Below, in pieces: positions 6,078-7,287 of a stretch of 7,287 nucleotides of DNA. Source of the DNA: Thermoplasmata archaeon (GTDB lineage: Archaea; Thermoplasmatota; Thermoplasmata; Thermoplasmatales; Thermoplasmataceae); assembly GCA_021810575.1 (NCBI GenBank), contig JAJZIN010000029.1, positions 1-7,287 of the forward strand, written 5' to 3'. A program made the position numbers and the translations under genes. Under the pieces are notes generated by a model. That model was given only the letters and a program-made list of their open reading frames with translations. It was not told the origin of the DNA and searched no databases. Position 1 is the first letter of the stretch. The number at the start of each line of letters is the position of its first letter.

Positions 6078-6785
6078 CTACCTTGCATTTTTCCTGAATA
6101 AAGTTTCCATAATCTTTTTCTCAGCATTTCTTATGTGATATAGTGTGGTAACCTTTGATGCTCCATTGTCTAACGAAATCTCTTCCAGCCCATTTTTTCT
6201 GGGCCATTCATAATAGCCCGAATTAATGGCAACCTTCAGGGTTTCAATTTCCCTGTCTGTCAAACCATACAATGACGGGGAGGCACTGTGCAGAATATTT
6301 CCAGAGATTATATCGGATATGGATACCCTGTCGATAATCTGCCTTTCCACAACATTTTCTCTTCCAACTTTATCAACTATATTCTCAAGATCTGCCCTGA
6401 ATCTTGATACTAGACGGAAATTCTCTATTCCATTTCTTGCAATTATGGGAAAGAGCATAAAAACATCCTGATTCATCACTGCCTTTAACATTCCATGCCC
6501 TATCTTATATGAATCAACAAACATGTTTCCCTTTAATGTTGATGTTTCATAACTCCTGAAATCACCCTTTAATACTTCTAATACCTGATCACTTTCTCTT
6601 TTGGCGACTGTCAAAATAACGTGGTTCAGGTTTCCCTTTATAATTCTTGCATTCTGGATCAGAATTGAGTCTGGACTATAACCACTGGCATTTGCTATAC
6701 TGCATTTACCTCCGACTCCCATTTCTAAATAATACAATGCGCTATGCATGAAGTGGATCAACTTAAATCTTTTGAAGGTGCCCAC
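6078..6785 (-). CDS. HTH_10 (bacterio-opsin activator type) transcription regulator
   Basis: The C-terminal segment, about residues 174-228, is a helix-turn-helix of the HTH_10 family: LTDREIETLKVAINSGYY (175-192), then WPRKNGLEEIS (194-204), then a recognition helix region with SKVTTLYHIRNAEKK (210-224). The roughly 170-residue N-terminal part has alternating strands and helices and resembles the sensor-like domain found before HTH_10 in archaeal regulators; no ligand site is evident. It should bind DNA in the cytoplasm, but its signal and targets are unknown. The start is uncertain: GTG 6785 is the only start codon after the upstream in-frame stop at 6792-6794, and the alternative ATG at 6749 would remove 12 residues. 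The gene is divergent from the dehydratase gene, whose start is only 34 bases away, and lies upstream of the pirin gene, so either may be a target. Confidence 0.85.
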   Translation of the reverse strand: MGTFKRFKLIHFMHSALYYLEMGVGGKCSIANASGYSPDSILIQNARIIKGNLNHVILTVAKRESDQVLEVLKGDFRSYETSTLKGNMFVDSYKIGHGMLKAVMNQDVFMLFPIIARNGIENFRLVSRFRADLENIVDKVGRENVVERQIIDRVSISDIISGNILHSASPSLYGLTDREIETLKVAINSGYYEWPRKNGLEEISLDNGASKVTTLYHIRNAEKKIMETLFRKNAR

Positions 6786-6787
6786 TG

Positions 6788-6798
6788 CATATTAATAG
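6788..6798 (+). promoter_or_regulatory. TATA-like box for the LeuC/homoaconitase-like gene
   Basis: CATATTAATAG, containing the palindrome TATTAATA (6790-6797), is centred about 25 bases before the GTG at 6819, the expected leaderless spacing. It is flanked by the inverted repeat TGCAT (6786-6790) and ATGCA (6804-6808). The box lies within three bases of the start codon of the divergent regulator, so a protein bound here could affect both genes. Confidence 0.45.
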
Positions 6799-6818
6799 TA
6801 TGAATGCATTTTTTGGTC

Positions 6819-7287
6819 GTGAGGACTCAAAAAACCGCAGCAGAAAAGATTTTTTCGGAAAAGTCAGGGTTGGATGCCCACTCTGGAGAATATGTATGGG
6901 CAGTTCCGGATCTGGTCTACATGCATGACGTTCTTGGCCCTTCCTCGATTAAAGCTCTCAGGGATATATCAGGAGGAAAAACAAGGTATAAGGGAAGGGT
7001 AATTGTTGTAAATGATCATATATTTCCTCCAAAGGATATTGAAAGCTCCAATAACATAAAATATATGAATGAGACTTCAGAAATTGAAGGATGGGAAACT
7101 ATTCCATTTGGAGAAGGCATAGAACACACGTTGCTAATTGAAAATGGAATCATAAAACCCGGTATGCTTGTTGTGGGTACAGATTCACATACAGTTACTG
7201 CTGGTGCAGCTGGTGCCATGGGAGTAGGTCTTGGTTCTACTGACATTGGATCTCTACTGGCAATGGGAAAACAGTGGTTCAAGGTGC
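6819..7287 (+). CDS. Aconitase-superfamily dehydratase large subunit (LeuC/homoaconitase type), 3' end outside window
   Basis: The 156 visible residues match the N-terminal third of LeuC/HacA-type large subunits: TAAEKIFSEKSG (6-17), DLVYMHDVLGPSSI (31-44), VNDHIFPP (64-71), GEGIEHTLLIENGIIKPG (98-115), GTDSHTVTAGAAGAMGVGLG (120-139) and GKQWFKV at the cut end. These enzymes use a [4Fe-4S] cluster to isomerise a hydroxy-acid: isopropylmalate in leucine synthesis, or homocitrate/homoaconitate or methylated relatives in related pathways. The cluster cysteines come later in the chain and are not in the window, and the small-subunit gene is not seen, so the substrate is open. I chose GTG 6819 because it gives the usual LeuC N-terminus and lies about 25 bases below a TATA-like box; an in-frame ATG at 6804 would add five residues. 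The reading frame is intact to the right edge. Confidence 0.88.
   Translation, partial: MRTQKTAAEKIFSEKSGLDAHSGEYVWAVPDLVYMHDVLGPSSIKALRDISGGKTRYKGRVIVVNDHIFPPKDIESSNNIKYMNETSEIEGWETIPFGEGIEHTLLIENGIIKPGMLVVGTDSHTVTAGAAGAMGVGLGSTDIGSLLAMGKQWFKV

Noticed and set aside
7016..7282. Open frame on the minus strand within the LeuC-like gene
   Set aside because: It lies antisense to a strongly conserved dehydratase reading frame, has proline- and serine-rich content typical of an antisense shadow, and matches no family I know.
1..7287. CRISPR array, insertion sequence or tRNA gene
   Set aside because: I saw no regularly spaced repeats, no terminal inverted repeats with a transposase, and no cloverleaf-forming sequence with a TTCGA-type T-loop in the spacers.

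Overview
The window reads as chromosomal DNA of a thermoacidophilic euryarchaeon of the order Thermoplasmatales (Ferroplasma, Cuniculiplasma or Thermoplasma relatives). This is inferred from several signs: a fused Kae1-Bud32 gene, a small membrane protein resembling the archaeal DUF3198 family, a bacterio-opsin-activator type HTH_10 regulator, AT-rich DNA with mainly AGA/AGG arginine codons, and start codons that mostly lack a Shine-Dalgarno sequence but have an A/T-rich TATA-like box about 25 bases upstream, as in leaderless archaeal transcripts. The species cannot be fixed from the sequence alone.

Layout. At the left edge is the 3' end of a phosphoribosyltransferase gene (+). A 154-base spacer with a long dyad follows, then a spermidine synthase-like aminopropyltransferase gene (speE, +). 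From about 1213 to 6785 six genes all lie on the minus strand. In order of transcription they are an HTH_10 transcription regulator, a pirin, a membrane glycosyltransferase of family 2 (hyaluronan/cellulose synthase-like), the Kae1-Bud32 fusion, an RdgB/HAM1 inosine/xanthosine triphosphate pyrophosphatase, and the DUF3198-like membrane protein. At the right edge, divergent from the regulator, is the 5' end of an aconitase-superfamily dehydratase large subunit (LeuC/homoaconitase type, +), cut by the window end.

How the genes work together. Only Kae1-Bud32 and RdgB are clearly linked: they overlap by ATGA, and the window's one strong Shine-Dalgarno sequence lies in the last codons of Kae1-Bud32, so translation is probably coupled. 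Both act in housekeeping, one in t6A modification of tRNA and the other in cleaning the nucleotide pool. The other genes seem to have their own promoters and do not form an obvious pathway. The regulator sits head-to-head with the dehydratase gene and upstream of the pirin gene, so either could be its target.

I find no CRISPR array, insertion sequence, tRNA, rRNA or convincing new multi-gene system. The most interesting points are a cluster of four short palindromes in front of the glycosyltransferase gene, a Bud32 domain whose DFG motif reads DPS, and a 48-base dyad upstream of speE.
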